From Streptomyces sp. ALI-76-A (GTDB lineage Bacteria; Actinomycetota; Actinomycetes; Streptomycetales; Streptomycetaceae): a DNA stretch of 64,000 nt. How positions within the stretch are numbered: the stretch's first letter is position 1; each line of letters opens with the position of its first letter. The translations under genes and the position numbers were made by a program. The notes beneath the pieces were generated by a model. That model had not been told where the DNA came from, searched no databases, and worked only from the letters and a program-made list of their open reading frames with translations. Shown one piece after another: positions 24,382 through 32,445 of this stretch. The stretch covers positions 248,001-312,000 of the forward strand of contig NZ_JASVWB010000002.1 in NCBI RefSeq assembly GCF_030287445.1. The letters run 5' to 3'.

Positions 24382-25062
24382 GTGACGCAGCACGCCGGCC
24401 ATGCCAGGACAGCCCTTGTGGTCGTGGCACACCACCGCTCCGATTCCCTCACCGCGCACACGGCTCGTCGTGCTGCCGCCCGGCTCGAGGCCGCCGGATA
24501 CCGCATCGACCTACTCGACCTGCACGCCGAGGGATTCGACCCACGGATGAACACCTCCGACCAGCCGGACTGGGGCAACAGGGAGAAGGCGTACTCGGAC
24601 GAAGTGCACGCCCATATGCAGCGCGTCCTCGACGCCGATGTCGTCGTCGCCGTCTTCCCCGTGTACTGGCAGAGCGTGCCCGCCATCCTCAAGGGGTGGA
24701 TCGACCGCGTATGGAACTACGGGTTCGCCTACGGCCGCAGCAAGCCCCGCCTGGCCGGCAAACGCATGCTGTGGCTCGGCCTCGCCGGCGCCACCGCCGA
24801 CGACCCGATCGTGGAAGGAATGCAAACCGTCCTCGAGACGAACCTGAGCGAAGGAATCGCCTACTACTGCGGCTTCTCCCATTCCAGCGTCGGCCTGCTC
24901 ACCGACGCCGAGGAGCGCCCGCAGCACGTCGACGCCGAAGGGAACCTCCTGATCGGCGAAGCGGTCGCGGGCGCTGAACGTGAGGCGCAGTATGCCGATC
25001 TCGACCGGCGTGCAGGGGAGTTCGTGGAAGAGTTCGCCGCCGCGGAATCGCTGGCGGCCTGA
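24382..25062 (+). CDS. Flavodoxin-fold NAD(P)H oxidoreductase
   Basis: A 226-residue cytoplasmic flavoprotein of the NQO1/MdaB (Flavodoxin_2) type. The FMN/FAD phosphate loop is ALVVVAHHRSDSLTAH at the N-terminus. Central motifs are ADVVVAVFPVYWQSVPAILK and GWIDRVWNYGFAYG, the hallmark of quinone reductases and modulators of drug activity, followed by GKRMLWLGLAGAT. It is divergent from an AraC-family regulator with a shared intergenic region, which suggests induction by quinone, aldehyde or electrophile stress. A strong terminator follows. Confidence 0.88.
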   Translation: MTQHAGHARTALVVVAHHRSDSLTAHTARRAAARLEAAGYRIDLLDLHAEGFDPRMNTSDQPDWGNREKAYSDEVHAHMQRVLDADVVVAVFPVYWQSVPAILKGWIDRVWNYGFAYGRSKPRLAGKRMLWLGLAGATADDPIVEGMQTVLETNLSEGIAYYCGFSHSSVGLLTDAEERPQHVDAEGNLLIGEAVAGAEREAQYADLDRRAGEFVEEFAAAESLAA

Positions 25063-25156
25063 CTTCCCGACGGACATACGTGATCGTGAACGACGTGTGA
25101 GTGCCGAACGGGACAGGCGCCCAGGCCCCACCCGTCGTGCCGAACCCGCCGGGAAG

Positions 25157-25195
25157 CCGCCCCGAGTCCGCTCACACCGAGCGGACTCGGGGCGG
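25157..25195 (+). terminator. Intrinsic terminator after the oxidoreductase
   Basis: A perfect 16-bp stem (25157-25172 with 25180-25195, ccgccccgagtccgct and its complement) with a seven-base loop. The remaining 190 bases before the FN3 gene hold no gene that I can support. Confidence 0.8.
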
Positions 25196-25389
25196 TCCCT
25201 TGCCTTCTCGGCAAAGCCTTCCGGCATGCATCGAAGCACAGCTGAACTGGGCACTCATCACCATGATGCCCCGCCGCCCCACCAGCAAAGCCGCGCACCG
25301 ACATGGGAAATCAGATCGAAAGTCACGCGGCAGCCGCCCCCTCGCCCGGCCGGCCACAGGCACCGGCCGCTGATCACGCCGTCGAGATG

Positions 25390-26379
25390 TCAGCTGCCCG
25401 TCGTGACGGTCCGCTTCGTCGAGAACGCTCCCCAGCTGCCGTCCGGCAGCCGCGGTCTGATCCTCACGGCGTACGTCTTGCCTTCTTCCGTGCCCAGGTA
25501 GACGGTGTGCCTCTCCCGTCCCTCGGGCGCGTCGTCGCTCCCGGCCAAGGTCGTCACGAACACCTCGTCGAGGTAGACCTGGTACTCGGCCTCGAGTCCG
25601 TCCGTCCGGGGCGGCGTCCACGACAGGTCCAGGTAGTACGCCTTGTCCTTGGTGTTCTTGCGCACCGAGGCCCGGAAGTCCTCGGTCTCCGCCCCGTCGC
25701 CGCCCTCGCCCTGAGCGGTGGTCAGTCGTAGAGGTGCGCTGGCAGGGGAGAGGTTGTCCGCCGCGTCCCTGGCGCGCACCGAGAAGGCGTAGTCGGTGCC
25801 CGGGCGGAGACCGGTGAGGACGGTCCTCGTCTCCTCACCGTCGACCGTGTGCATTTTCGCGTTTCCCTGGTAGATGTCATACGAGACGACTCGCTGGTCG
25901 TCCGTCGAGGCGGTCCAGCTCAGGTCGGCGGCTCGCGATCCGTTGGCCTCTCCTCGCAGCGGGCCGGGGCGGGTCGGCGGATTGCTGTCCTCGGCGGGCG
26001 CGGCGGGGGTGGTGACGGGGACCTTGCGGCTAGGGGTGGAGTGATTGCCGGCGGTGTCTCGGGTGCGGACGGTGAACACGTAGTCGGCGGACGGTTTCAG
26101 GCCGACGATGTCGACCATGGTGCGGTCCGCGTCGACCTCCTTGACCTTCTTCCCGGCTTGCAGGACCTCGTACGCCTCCACCGTCTCGCCGTCCTCGGCG
26201 GCCTTCACCCGCTTCCACATGACGTGGACGGTGGTCGCACTGCTGGACTGCGCGGTGACCCCGGTCGGGGCCGCGGGCGGCCGCTCGTCATCGCCGCTGC
26301 ACGCCGTGAGCGCCAGCAGGGCGACGGAGCAGGGCAGGAGACCGGCAGGCCGGAGCCCGGGTGCGCGGGACACGGGCAT
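25390..26379 (-). CDS. Secreted fibronectin type III lipoprotein
   Basis: A 329-residue lipoprotein from ATG 26379 with GGAGGA upstream. The signal peptide ends in the lipobox LALTAC, followed by an acidic linker (SGDDERPPAAPTGV). Three FN3 modules follow at about 35-125, 135-225 and 235-325. Each has the expected Trp/Leu core and G-L-x-P-x-x-x-Y-x-F-x-V-R turn (VGLKPSADYVFTVRTRD, LTGLRPGTDYAFSVRARD); the third is diverged. There is no catalytic domain. FN3 modules act as spacers or binding units in Streptomyces glycan-active proteins, and the next gene, read on the same strand, is a CBM2 enzyme, so a role at the polysaccharide surface is plausible. Confidence 0.85.
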   Translation of the reverse strand: MPVSRAPGLRPAGLLPCSVALLALTACSGDDERPPAAPTGVTAQSSSATTVHVMWKRVKAAEDGETVEAYEVLQAGKKVKEVDADRTMVDIVGLKPSADYVFTVRTRDTAGNHSTPSRKVPVTTPAAPAEDSNPPTRPGPLRGEANGSRAADLSWTASTDDQRVVSYDIYQGNAKMHTVDGEETRTVLTGLRPGTDYAFSVRARDAADNLSPASAPLRLTTAQGEGGDGAETEDFRASVRKNTKDKAYYLDLSWTPPRTDGLEAEYQVYLDEVFVTTLAGSDDAPEGRERHTVYLGTEEGKTYAVRIRPRLPDGSWGAFSTKRTVTTGS

Positions 26380-26518
26380 GGCATTCCTCCGGCGTCGGAG
26401 TGAGGACCAGATCATGGCAACCTTCCGGGCCACGCGATCTGCGGAGATGACGGAAGAAGGGAAGAAGTGGGCGGGTGGGCCCGCCGTTGACGGTCAGGCG
26501 GGCCCCGGTGCGGACCGT

Positions 26519-28063
26519 TCAGCGGCCGACGGCGCAGGCGTCCCCGTTGAGCGTGAACCGCGGGGGCGGCGAGGAGTCACCGGTGTGGCTGGCGAGGTAG
26601 CCAAGGGTGACGTGCCCGCCGGGAGCGATCGTTGCGTTGTGCGAGGCATCGCTGGCCGTGACCGTGTTGCTTCCCTGCGTCAGGTCGGTGTTCCAGTCGG
26701 AGGTGACGGTCTGCCCCAGAGCCAACGGGAACCTCAACGTCCAGCCGTTCACCGGGGTGTTGCCGGTGTTGGTGACCGTCAGGTCGACCGTCGTGCCGGT
26801 CCCCCACGTCCGCACGGTGCGATCCACGCGGCAGGTGGGTTCCTCCCGCGCGAAGGACACCCGGTGCAGGCCGCCGGGCAGGTCGTTGACGACATAGAAC
26901 TCTCCGTCGACGGTCGTGCCGATCGACGTCACCTGAGTGGGCATCTCCCCGATCTCCGCCTGCTCGTAGCCGCCTTCACCGTCGGAGCGCAGCGCCCAGA
27001 CCGTGGACGAGCAGTAGTCGGTGGCGATGTACGTGCCGCCGACGAGGCCGGCGTACTTCTGGCCCCGGTAGACGTGGCCGCCGATGATCGAGCAGCCGCC
27101 GGTGTACGGGGAGTAGGTGAAGACTGGTTCGGTGTGCTGCTCGCCGGGTACGCAGTGGCCTCCTTGGAACCTCTCCAGACCCTCGTAGCAGGACCAGCCG
27201 AGGTTCAGCCCTCCCTCTCCGGACGGGAGGTGGTTGACCTCTTCCCATCGGCCCTGGCCGACGTCGCCGATCCACATCGAGCCGTCGGCGCGGTCGAAGG
27301 AGAACCTCCACGGGTTGCGCAGCCCGTACAGCCAGATCTCGTCACGGGCGCCGGGGGTGCCCACGAAGGGGTTGTCACCGGGAACGCAGTAGGCGAGCTG
27401 GCCGCAGCTGCGGCTGACGTCGATACGCATGATCTTGCCCAGCAAGGTGTCCAGGCGCTGCCCGGCACGAAGCGGGTCGGCGGAGCCGCCTCCGTCGCCG
27501 ATGCTCCAGTACAGGTTGCCGTCGGGGCCGAACGCGAGCTGGCCGCCGTTGTGGTTGCTGTACTCGGCGTGTGGCTGGGAGAGCAGGGGCTCCAAGCGGG
27601 AATCGTCGAGCCGGTAACGGGCGAGCGTGACCGCGCCGTCGGGCAGTGCCGTGTAGGCCAGGTACAGGTGGTGGCTGTCGGCGAAGTCCGGGGGTACGGC
27701 CATGCCGAGCAGGCCGCGCTCGTTACCCGATTCGTCCACGGCGGACGTGATGTCGATGAGCGGGTCCCGGGCCAGGCCGGTGACCGGGTGGTAGACGCGT
27801 ACGGTGCCCGACTTCTCGGTGATGAACAACCGGTCCGTGCCGTCGTCGGGGGCGACAAGGGCGGTGGGCCGCCTCAGGCCGGAGGCGACCTGGGTGGTGG
27901 TCGCCCGCAGCGACGGCAGGGGGACGGACGAGGGGGCCGCCGCCGTGCGGGACCGCCCGGTGTCCGCCGCCGCGGGCGGGGCCGACGCGGCGGCGGACAG
28001 CGGGGTGAGGGTGGTCAACAGGAGGGCCAGCAGGAGCGGTCCGGTCCAGCGGCGTCTTGGCAT
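26519..28063 (-). CDS. Secreted PQQ-type sugar dehydrogenase with a CBM2 domain
   Basis: A 514-residue exported protein. The signal peptide is about 1-33 (LLLALLLTTLTPLSAAASA). Residues about 55-400 are a six-bladed beta-propeller of the soluble glucose/sorbosone dehydrogenase family: GLRRPTALVAPDDGTDRLFI, NERGLLGMAVPPDF, NHNGGQLAFGPDGNLYWSIG, LYGLRNPWRFSFDR, GEINP-like ends and IGGHVYRG. The NHNGG histidine is the usual catalytic base region. Residues about 410-514 form a CBM2 cellulose/chitin-binding module with cysteines near both ends (CRVDRTVRTWGTG, WTLRFPLALGQTVTSDWN). It lies downstream of an AA10 LPMO gene in the same direction and could supply electrons or peroxide to it. Confidence 0.88.
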   Translation of the reverse strand: MPRRRWTGPLLLALLLTTLTPLSAAASAPPAAADTGRSRTAAAPSSVPLPSLRATTTQVASGLRRPTALVAPDDGTDRLFITEKSGTVRVYHPVTGLARDPLIDITSAVDESGNERGLLGMAVPPDFADSHHLYLAYTALPDGAVTLARYRLDDSRLEPLLSQPHAEYSNHNGGQLAFGPDGNLYWSIGDGGGSADPLRAGQRLDTLLGKIMRIDVSRSCGQLAYCVPGDNPFVGTPGARDEIWLYGLRNPWRFSFDRADGSMWIGDVGQGRWEEVNHLPSGEGGLNLGWSCYEGLERFQGGHCVPGEQHTEPVFTYSPYTGGCSIIGGHVYRGQKYAGLVGGTYIATDYCSSTVWALRSDGEGGYEQAEIGEMPTQVTSIGTTVDGEFYVVNDLPGGLHRVSFAREEPTCRVDRTVRTWGTGTTVDLTVTNTGNTPVNGWTLRFPLALGQTVTSDWNTDLTQGSNTVTASDASHNATIAPGGHVTLGYLASHTGDSSPPPRFTLNGDACAVGR

Positions 28064-28079
28064 GTCGGCTCCAGATATC

Positions 28080-28095
28080 GAAACGCTCGTTTCGG
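28080..28095. promoter_or_regulatory. LacI-type palindromic operator upstream of the dehydrogenase
   Basis: The sequence cgaaacgctcgtttcg has 7-bp complementary arms (CGAAACG and CGTTTCG) around a two-base centre. It sits 17 bases upstream of the start codon and resembles operators of LacI/GalR-family sugar repressors. It differs from the CebR box upstream of the LPMO, which suggests separate control of the two genes. Confidence 0.55.
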
Positions 28096-28218
28096 TGACG
28101 GTGTTCGCATACGGGGGGACGCGACCCGGTGGCGTATCCCGTCAGACGCGCACATCGCGGCGAATGCCACCCCTCGGGGCCGGTCAGGCAGCCCTGAGGT
28201 ACGGGCGGCGCACAGGTA

Positions 28219-28302
28219 TGTCGGAGCACCGTGGTGTGTCGGAGCACCGTGGTGTGTCGGAGCACCGTGGTGTGTCGGAGCACCGTGGTGTGTCGGAGCA
28301 CG
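28219..28302. repeat. 18-bp tandem repeat, about 4.7 copies
   Basis: The unit tgtcggagcaccgtggtg is repeated without change at 28219, 28237, 28255 and 28273, with a partial copy to 28302. It lies in the 290-base spacer between the LPMO stop codon and the dehydrogenase start, just beyond the LPMO terminator. Confidence 0.9.
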
Positions 28303-28304
28303 GC

Positions 28305-28336
28305 GTCCCGCCGGACGCGAGCTCGTCCGGCGGGAC
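28305..28336 (-). terminator. Intrinsic terminator after the LPMO gene
   Basis: A perfect 13-bp stem (28305-28317 with 28324-28336, gtcccgccggacg and its complement) with the six-base loop cgagct. It begins 18 bases beyond the LPMO stop on the minus strand. Confidence 0.8.
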
Positions 28337-28353
28337 GGCCCATGGGTGCAGGC

Positions 28354-29025
28354 TCAGCGGAAGTTCACGTCGCTGCACAGGAAGTACGTCTGGTCCATGT
28401 GCGAGGCCTGCCAGATCGTGTACACGACGTGGCGACCGCTGTAACCGGACGTGCTGACCGGGATCGAGTAGTTCTGGCTGGGCGCGTACCGGCCGGTGCG
28501 GGCCACCAGCTGTAGGTCGCTCCAGCGCAGCGGCTGGGTGGTGGGGTCGAAGCCCTGCCGGGTGACGTAGACCAGGAAATAGTCCGCGCCGTGGCTGGCC
28601 TGGTCATACAGCTTCACGGTGAAGTTGCTGCCGATGTCCGAGGTCTTCCAGGAGCCCACGGCGTCCAGGGAGTTGTAGCGCCCGCCCTCAGCGCGGCCGC
28701 CGCTGCACAGCTGGCCGTCGGGGACTGCTGCCTGGAAGTTCCCGCCGGATCCGTTGCGGTACAGCCCGTTCCAGTTCCACATGGCGTTGGGGTCGGCCCG
28801 CCACGCCTGCCAGCACATGGGGTCCTGCTGGGCCATGGCCGGATCCAGGTGGTTGCTGCCCCATCGGAGCCAGCAGCCGTAGTTGCGGCTCGCGGGGTCG
28901 ACGACCGAGCCGTGGGCAACGGCGGTGCCGCTCCAGGGGAGCAGGCCGAGGAGCAACGCCGCGAGGAGGCTCAGAACGAGCGTCGAACGGCGGCGCACTG
29001 TAGTGATGTGATCATGACAAGACAT
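28354..29025 (-). CDS. AA10 lytic polysaccharide monooxygenase
   Basis: A 223-residue secreted copper enzyme from ATG 29025 with GGAG upstream. Signal peptide residues 1-37 end SGTAVA, leaving His38 as the mature N-terminus (HGSVVDPASRNYGCW). The second histidine-brace residue is in YDQASHGADYF, and the axial aromatic is in QTYFLCSDVNF. The pattern DPMCWQAWRADPNAMWNWNG and GQLCSGGRAEGGRYNSLDA matches Streptomyces cellulose- or chitin-active AA10 enzymes. There is no appended CBM. A perfect CebR box upstream points to cellobiose induction and so to cellulose as the likely substrate. Confidence 0.93.
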   Translation of the reverse strand: MSCHDHITTVRRRSTLVLSLLAALLLGLLPWSGTAVAHGSVVDPASRNYGCWLRWGSNHLDPAMAQQDPMCWQAWRADPNAMWNWNGLYRNGSGGNFQAAVPDGQLCSGGRAEGGRYNSLDAVGSWKTSDIGSNFTVKLYDQASHGADYFLVYVTRQGFDPTTQPLRWSDLQLVARTGRYAPSQNYSIPVSTSGYSGRHVVYTIWQASHMDQTYFLCSDVNFR

Positions 29026-29080
29026 GTCTCCTTCTTTCCCGTGGGGGGATGCCGGGTCACCGGCGTGGAGATACAGCGAG

Positions 29081-29094
29081 TGGGAGCGCTCCCA
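29081..29094. promoter_or_regulatory. CebR-binding site
   Basis: The perfect 14-bp palindrome TGGGAGCGCTCCCA is the established recognition site of CebR, the LacI-family cello-oligosaccharide repressor of Streptomyces. It lies 56 bases upstream of the LPMO start, which fits repression in the absence of cellobiose. Confidence 0.9.
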
Positions 29095-29596
29095 GCTCCA
29101 GATTGAGTCTCGTGAAACGAAGCGGCAACATTCATTTGCGCCACTTCCACGCCACCTGGCGCGAACTGTCCACTGCAGAGCGAGGGCCGCCACCCCTCCC
29201 GATGCCTGCGGCAGGAGCGGCCGCCCTGGTTCATGGCGCACACCTCGCGATCCGCCGTGCCCGGCCGGCCCTCCCGTCCCCGTGTGCCTGGCGTCCCGGA
29301 CGTGCGCCAGGCGCGCGTGTCAGAAGGCCGACTCCGGTCGATCACGGACGACCACTGGTCCTGCATCGCTTCGCCGACCGTATCCGTGCCCGCCATGCCC
29401 AGGTTCATGTACTCGTGGAAGCCGGCCACAGCCGGCGCTCGATCCAGCGTCAGCTCCGTATGCCATCGCACCGTCGAACAACTCGCGGACGCGAACGTGC
29501 CGGAAGCCGCGCCGGATTTCAACTGCTCCGCAAGCGGGTTCTCCTCGCTCCGTGATCCGGTCAGTATCAGCCTCGGCACGGACATACGATCGGGGC
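29095..29596. other. Intergenic region, no supported gene
   Basis: A minus-strand frame covers part of it (reading AVAGFHEYMNLGMAGTDT near 29400) and has plausible codon use, but it lacks a recognisable family, a clear end and a ribosome binding site. It may be a gene remnant. Confidence 0.35.
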
Positions 29597-29992
29597 GTGA
29601 CGATCAACTACGAGTGGCGGGGCGACGTCGACAACGCCTCCCTCAACGCGCTCCATGCCGACGGCTTCGGCCACCCGGTCACTCAGGCCGACTGGCGAAC
29701 GCGGCTGCAGCGCCACAGCCTCGGCTGGGTCTGCGCATGGAAAGGCGGCTCTCTGATCGGCTTCGTCAACGTCGTGTCGGACGGCGGAGCGCATGCTTTC
29801 CTCCTGGACACGGTGGTCGCGCAGCATTGCCGGTCGAGAGGTGTCGGAGCCGCGCTCGTCGCAACGGCGGCCGAAGAAGCCCGCGCTGCGAAGTGCGAAT
29901 GGCTGCACGTCGACTTCGAGGAGCATTTGCGTTCGTTCTATTTCGATGCCTGTGGCTTCAAGGAGACGACAGCCGGCCTGATCGCCCTATAG
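29597..29992 (+). CDS. GNAT-family N-acetyltransferase
   Basis: A 131-residue single-domain GNAT protein from GTG 29597. The acetyl-CoA pyrophosphate loop is CRSRGVGAALVATAAEEARA, preceded by the strand AHAFLLDTVV. The C-terminal part has WLHVDFEEHLRSFYFDACGF, the usual tyrosine-containing helix, and the end KETTAGLIAL. It is cytoplasmic and monocistronic with a terminator. The acceptor substrate is unknown. Confidence 0.88.
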   Translation: MTINYEWRGDVDNASLNALHADGFGHPVTQADWRTRLQRHSLGWVCAWKGGSLIGFVNVVSDGGAHAFLLDTVVAQHCRSRGVGAALVATAAEEARAAKCEWLHVDFEEHLRSFYFDACGFKETTAGLIAL

Positions 29993-30059
29993 CGCGGTGG
30001 ACCAAGTCCTGGGCCTTGTGAACGAAATCTCAGTCGTCGTTCATGACTTCAGGCAGCAC

Positions 30060-30089
30060 GGGCCCCTGCCGAGAGTTCAGCAGGGGCCC
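30060..30089 (+). terminator. Hairpin after the GNAT gene
   Basis: A perfect 10-bp stem gggcccctgc / gcaggggccc with a ten-base loop, 67 bases after the GNAT stop. It could serve either strand, because the next gene on the minus strand ends at 30187. Confidence 0.6.
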
Positions 30090-30186
30090 ACGGTGCGGAG
30101 GCCATCGGAGGGCCGGGACCTGTCCTCGATCTGCGGCATGCCTGCCGATATCAGCTACCGTCCGCTGCCGGTCTGACGGCCCGGCC

Positions 30187-30927
30187 TCACTTCAGATGTC
30201 GGGTGAAGAACTGGGCCGCGGCGTCTGCCGCGAACTGCGGGACGCCGGTGTGCCCGCCCATGTTGGCGTGCAGGGACTTCTCCTTGGAGCCGAAGGCGTC
30301 GAACAGGTCCAGGGCCGCCTGCCGGTCGTTCCCTTCGTCGTCCCACTGCAACAGGACGTGCAGTGGAATGGTGACCCGGCGGGCCTCGTCGAACATGACG
30401 CGAGGCACGAAACTCCCGGCGAAGAGACCGGCGGCCACGATGCGCGGCTCGACCAGCGCCAGCCGGATACCGATGGAGATCACTCCCCCCGAGTAGCCCA
30501 CCGGACCGCCGATCTCGGGTAGCGACAGGAGGGCGTCCAGGGCGGCCTGCCATTCCGGGACCGCCTTGTCGACCAGCGGGAGGATGAGGGCGTCGACGAT
30601 CTCGTCGCTGACCGGCTCACCGACCTCCATGACACGGCGCAGGTCGGCGCGGGCCTGCTCGGCTGCGGGCCAACGGGGCCGGTCGCCGCTTCCGGGGAGC
30701 TCGATGGTGGCCGTGGCCAAGCCCTCCGCCGCGGAGTGCCGGGCCCGCGCCACCAGTCGGGGGTACATCGTGCGCAGCCCGAGGGGAGGGTGGCCGAGCA
30801 GGATCAACGGCACCGGTGCGGAGGCGGATGCGGATGCGGGTGTCCACAAGATGCCGGGGATCTCGTCGAGGGTGAATTCGCGTTCGAGGACGACGTCATC
30901 GAGGCGCTGCTCGGAAGTGAACTGCAT
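30187..30927 (-). CDS. Alpha/beta hydrolase (dienelactone-hydrolase-like)
   Basis: A 246-residue cytoplasmic alpha/beta-fold protein. The oxyanion strand is VPLILLGHPPLGL, the nucleophile elbow is GYSGGVIS (Ser), the acid is likely in LQWDDEGN, and the catalytic His is in NMGGHTGVP near the C-terminus, completing a Ser-Asp-His triad in the usual order. N-terminal residues (REFTLDEIPGILWTPASASA) form an extra beta strand typical of small esterases. It stands alone. Substrate is unknown. Confidence 0.85.
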   Translation of the reverse strand: MQFTSEQRLDDVVLEREFTLDEIPGILWTPASASASAPVPLILLGHPPLGLRTMYPRLVARARHSAAEGLATATIELPGSGDRPRWPAAEQARADLRRVMEVGEPVSDEIVDALILPLVDKAVPEWQAALDALLSLPEIGGPVGYSGGVISIGIRLALVEPRIVAAGLFAGSFVPRVMFDEARRVTIPLHVLLQWDDEGNDRQAALDLFDAFGSKEKSLHANMGGHTGVPQFAADAAAQFFTRHLK

Positions 30928-31138
30928 GGTCGTGCCTTTCGGGAGTACACCGGAACGGCGCTCCCGGACGACCTGTCTATCGCCCGACCGTGACCCCGGA
31001 GGGGAGCACCCATGTCGATACTGCGTTCACGGGTACCACCTCCTCGATCTCTCGCACGGCCTTCGGAAATGTAGCAGTGATCGCCAGGTGCTGTCGGTCG
31101 GACACGGGTCGCTCATAGGAAGTTGATGAGCGGTACGC

Positions 31139-31174
31139 TCACGGCCCCGCCCCTGTTCAGGGGCGGGGCCGTGA
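31139..31174 (-). terminator. Intrinsic terminator of the small secreted protein gene
   Basis: A 17-bp perfect stem (31139-31155 with 31158-31174, tcacggccccgcccctg and its complement) with a minimal two-base loop; in practice the top pairs open. It begins 15 bases past the stop of the minus-strand gene at 31189. Confidence 0.8.
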
Positions 31175-31188
31175 GCCGTGGAACGCGG

Positions 31189-31617
31189 TCAGCTGGTCCG
31201 GATCGGGTTGTCGATCCAGTGGGACCAGGTGCAGTACTTCTGGGTGTCTCCGTCGTACCGGCAGACCTGGATGCGCACTGCTTCGACACCGCTGGTGTCG
31301 GTCAGGTCCGTGGTGGCCTTGGTGACGTCACCCTCGCCGGAGGCCTTGCGCCAGGTGTAGCTCTTGAGGCCCTCGCCCGTGTCGGCCTGGACGCGCAGCC
31401 GCGCGTGCATGCCGTCCGCCTCGGTGTCCTTGACCATCAGGTAGATCGGCGCGACCTTCTTGCCGCTGACGAACCCGAACTCCATCGTGCCCCAGGCGCC
31501 GGGAACTTGCTCAGAGAACAGGTACGGCGTGTCATCCGCCGAAGCCGCCCCTGTGCCGGCAAGGCACAGAGCGACCGCACCAGCAACGACAGCCCCCGTC
31601 CGTACAATCTTTCTCAC
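31189..31617 (-). CDS. Small secreted protein of unknown function
   Basis: A 142-residue exported protein. Residues 1-27 are a signal peptide (RKIVRTGAVVAGAVALCLAG, cleavage near ASAD). The mature part is beta-rich (GTMEFGFVSGKKVAPIYLMV, ADTGEGLKSYTWRKASGEGD, GVEAVRIQVCRYDGDTQKYC), with two cysteines ten residues apart that probably form a disulfide. I do not recognise a named family, although similar small proteins are common in Streptomyces secretomes. It has its own terminator. Confidence 0.7.
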   Translation of the reverse strand: MRKIVRTGAVVAGAVALCLAGTGAASADDTPYLFSEQVPGAWGTMEFGFVSGKKVAPIYLMVKDTEADGMHARLRVQADTGEGLKSYTWRKASGEGDVTKATTDLTDTSGVEAVRIQVCRYDGDTQKYCTWSHWIDNPIRTS

Positions 31618-31692
31618 TCAGAACTCCCCTACCTCGAGACGGATTCGATCAGACGCGATCATGACATACGAGATCAGGAACCGCCCCGGATT

Positions 31693-31965
31693 TCACTCGG
31701 CACCGAATCCGATCGCCAGGTACCTCTTCTCCCCCGAACTGCTCCCCAAGTCGCTCGCGAACACCTCGGACAGGAACAGCCGGCCGTCACGGCAGAGCAC
31801 TTCCGCAGCGTCGGGAGACATGCTCGCCTCGACGCCCCACACCGACTTCGCGGCCCGGTTCTCCAGCAAGTCGGTCTGCTCGAAGCCGCCATCGTCGATG
31901 CTGACGATCTGCCCGCACTTGTCGCACGACGGGCTCTTGCACGCGATCACGTTGCCGCCGTCCAT
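31693..31965 (-). CDS. Hypothetical protein, possibly a C-terminal fragment
   Basis: A 90-residue frame (MDGGNVIACKSPSCDKCGQI, VSIDDGGFEQTDLLENRAAK, EVLCRDGRLFLSEVFASDLG). The cluster C-x4-C-x2-C near the start could bind a metal. The end GEKRYLAIGFGAE looks like a closing strand. I do not recognise it. The 5' side abuts relic sequence, so a longer original gene is possible. Confidence 0.4.
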   Translation of the reverse strand: MDGGNVIACKSPSCDKCGQIVSIDDGGFEQTDLLENRAAKSVWGVEASMSPDAAEVLCRDGRLFLSEVFASDLGSSSGEKRYLAIGFGAE

Positions 31966-32129
31966 CCGCAGCGGGAGGAGCGTGTAGTCACGCCCGCGGC
32001 GGCCCGCCGAGCCGGGGCCTGTTGCACCAGCCGGTCATGAACCGCCTGGCCGAGGCCTCACCCATAGCTGCACCATGCTCAAGGCACCGCCGGGCCGGTA
32101 TACGGGGATCTGATGAGGAGCAGGGCGTG

Positions 32130-32445
32130 GGAAGTCTGCTCAGGAGCGTCTCCGGGGTCCGCTGGCGAGAACTGCGCGATGCGACGGGGGCTGCGGCCGG
32201 CGCTATTCCCCCTCTTCTGTCCCGGATCGCATTGGGGATGAGGACACGGCCCGCATCGCCATCGATGACCTGGGCGATTGCCATCTGTTCGGTGGGGTTC
32301 GTCGTTGGCGAGGCGACAGCTCCCACGGTCCCGTTCCTCCCCGAACTGGCCGGGTCCCCTCAGTGGCCTGCACGGCCGAGTTGTTGGACCTGCTGGGAAG
32401 TATCTGCCGGACCGACCAGTGGCACTCCGCCGCCGAGGAGAGCCG
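32130..32445 (+). pseudogene. HEAT-repeat protein fragment, frameshifted
   Basis: Successive frames read VRWRELRDATGAAAGAIPPL, LSRIALG, then FVVGEATAPTVPFLPELAGS and, in the next frame, VACTAELLDLLGSICRTDQW. This is the N-terminal repeat pattern of a Streptomyces HEAT-repeat family in which the phrase VGEATAPTVPFLLELA is conserved. The rest of the repeats are missing. The last frame runs on into an AbfB domain (see the next entry). Confidence 0.5.

Noticed and set aside
29300-29585. Minus-strand frame with gene-like codon use upstream of the GNAT gene
   Set aside because: No family, no ribosome binding site, and the frame continues into clear non-coding sequence and the LPMO gene.
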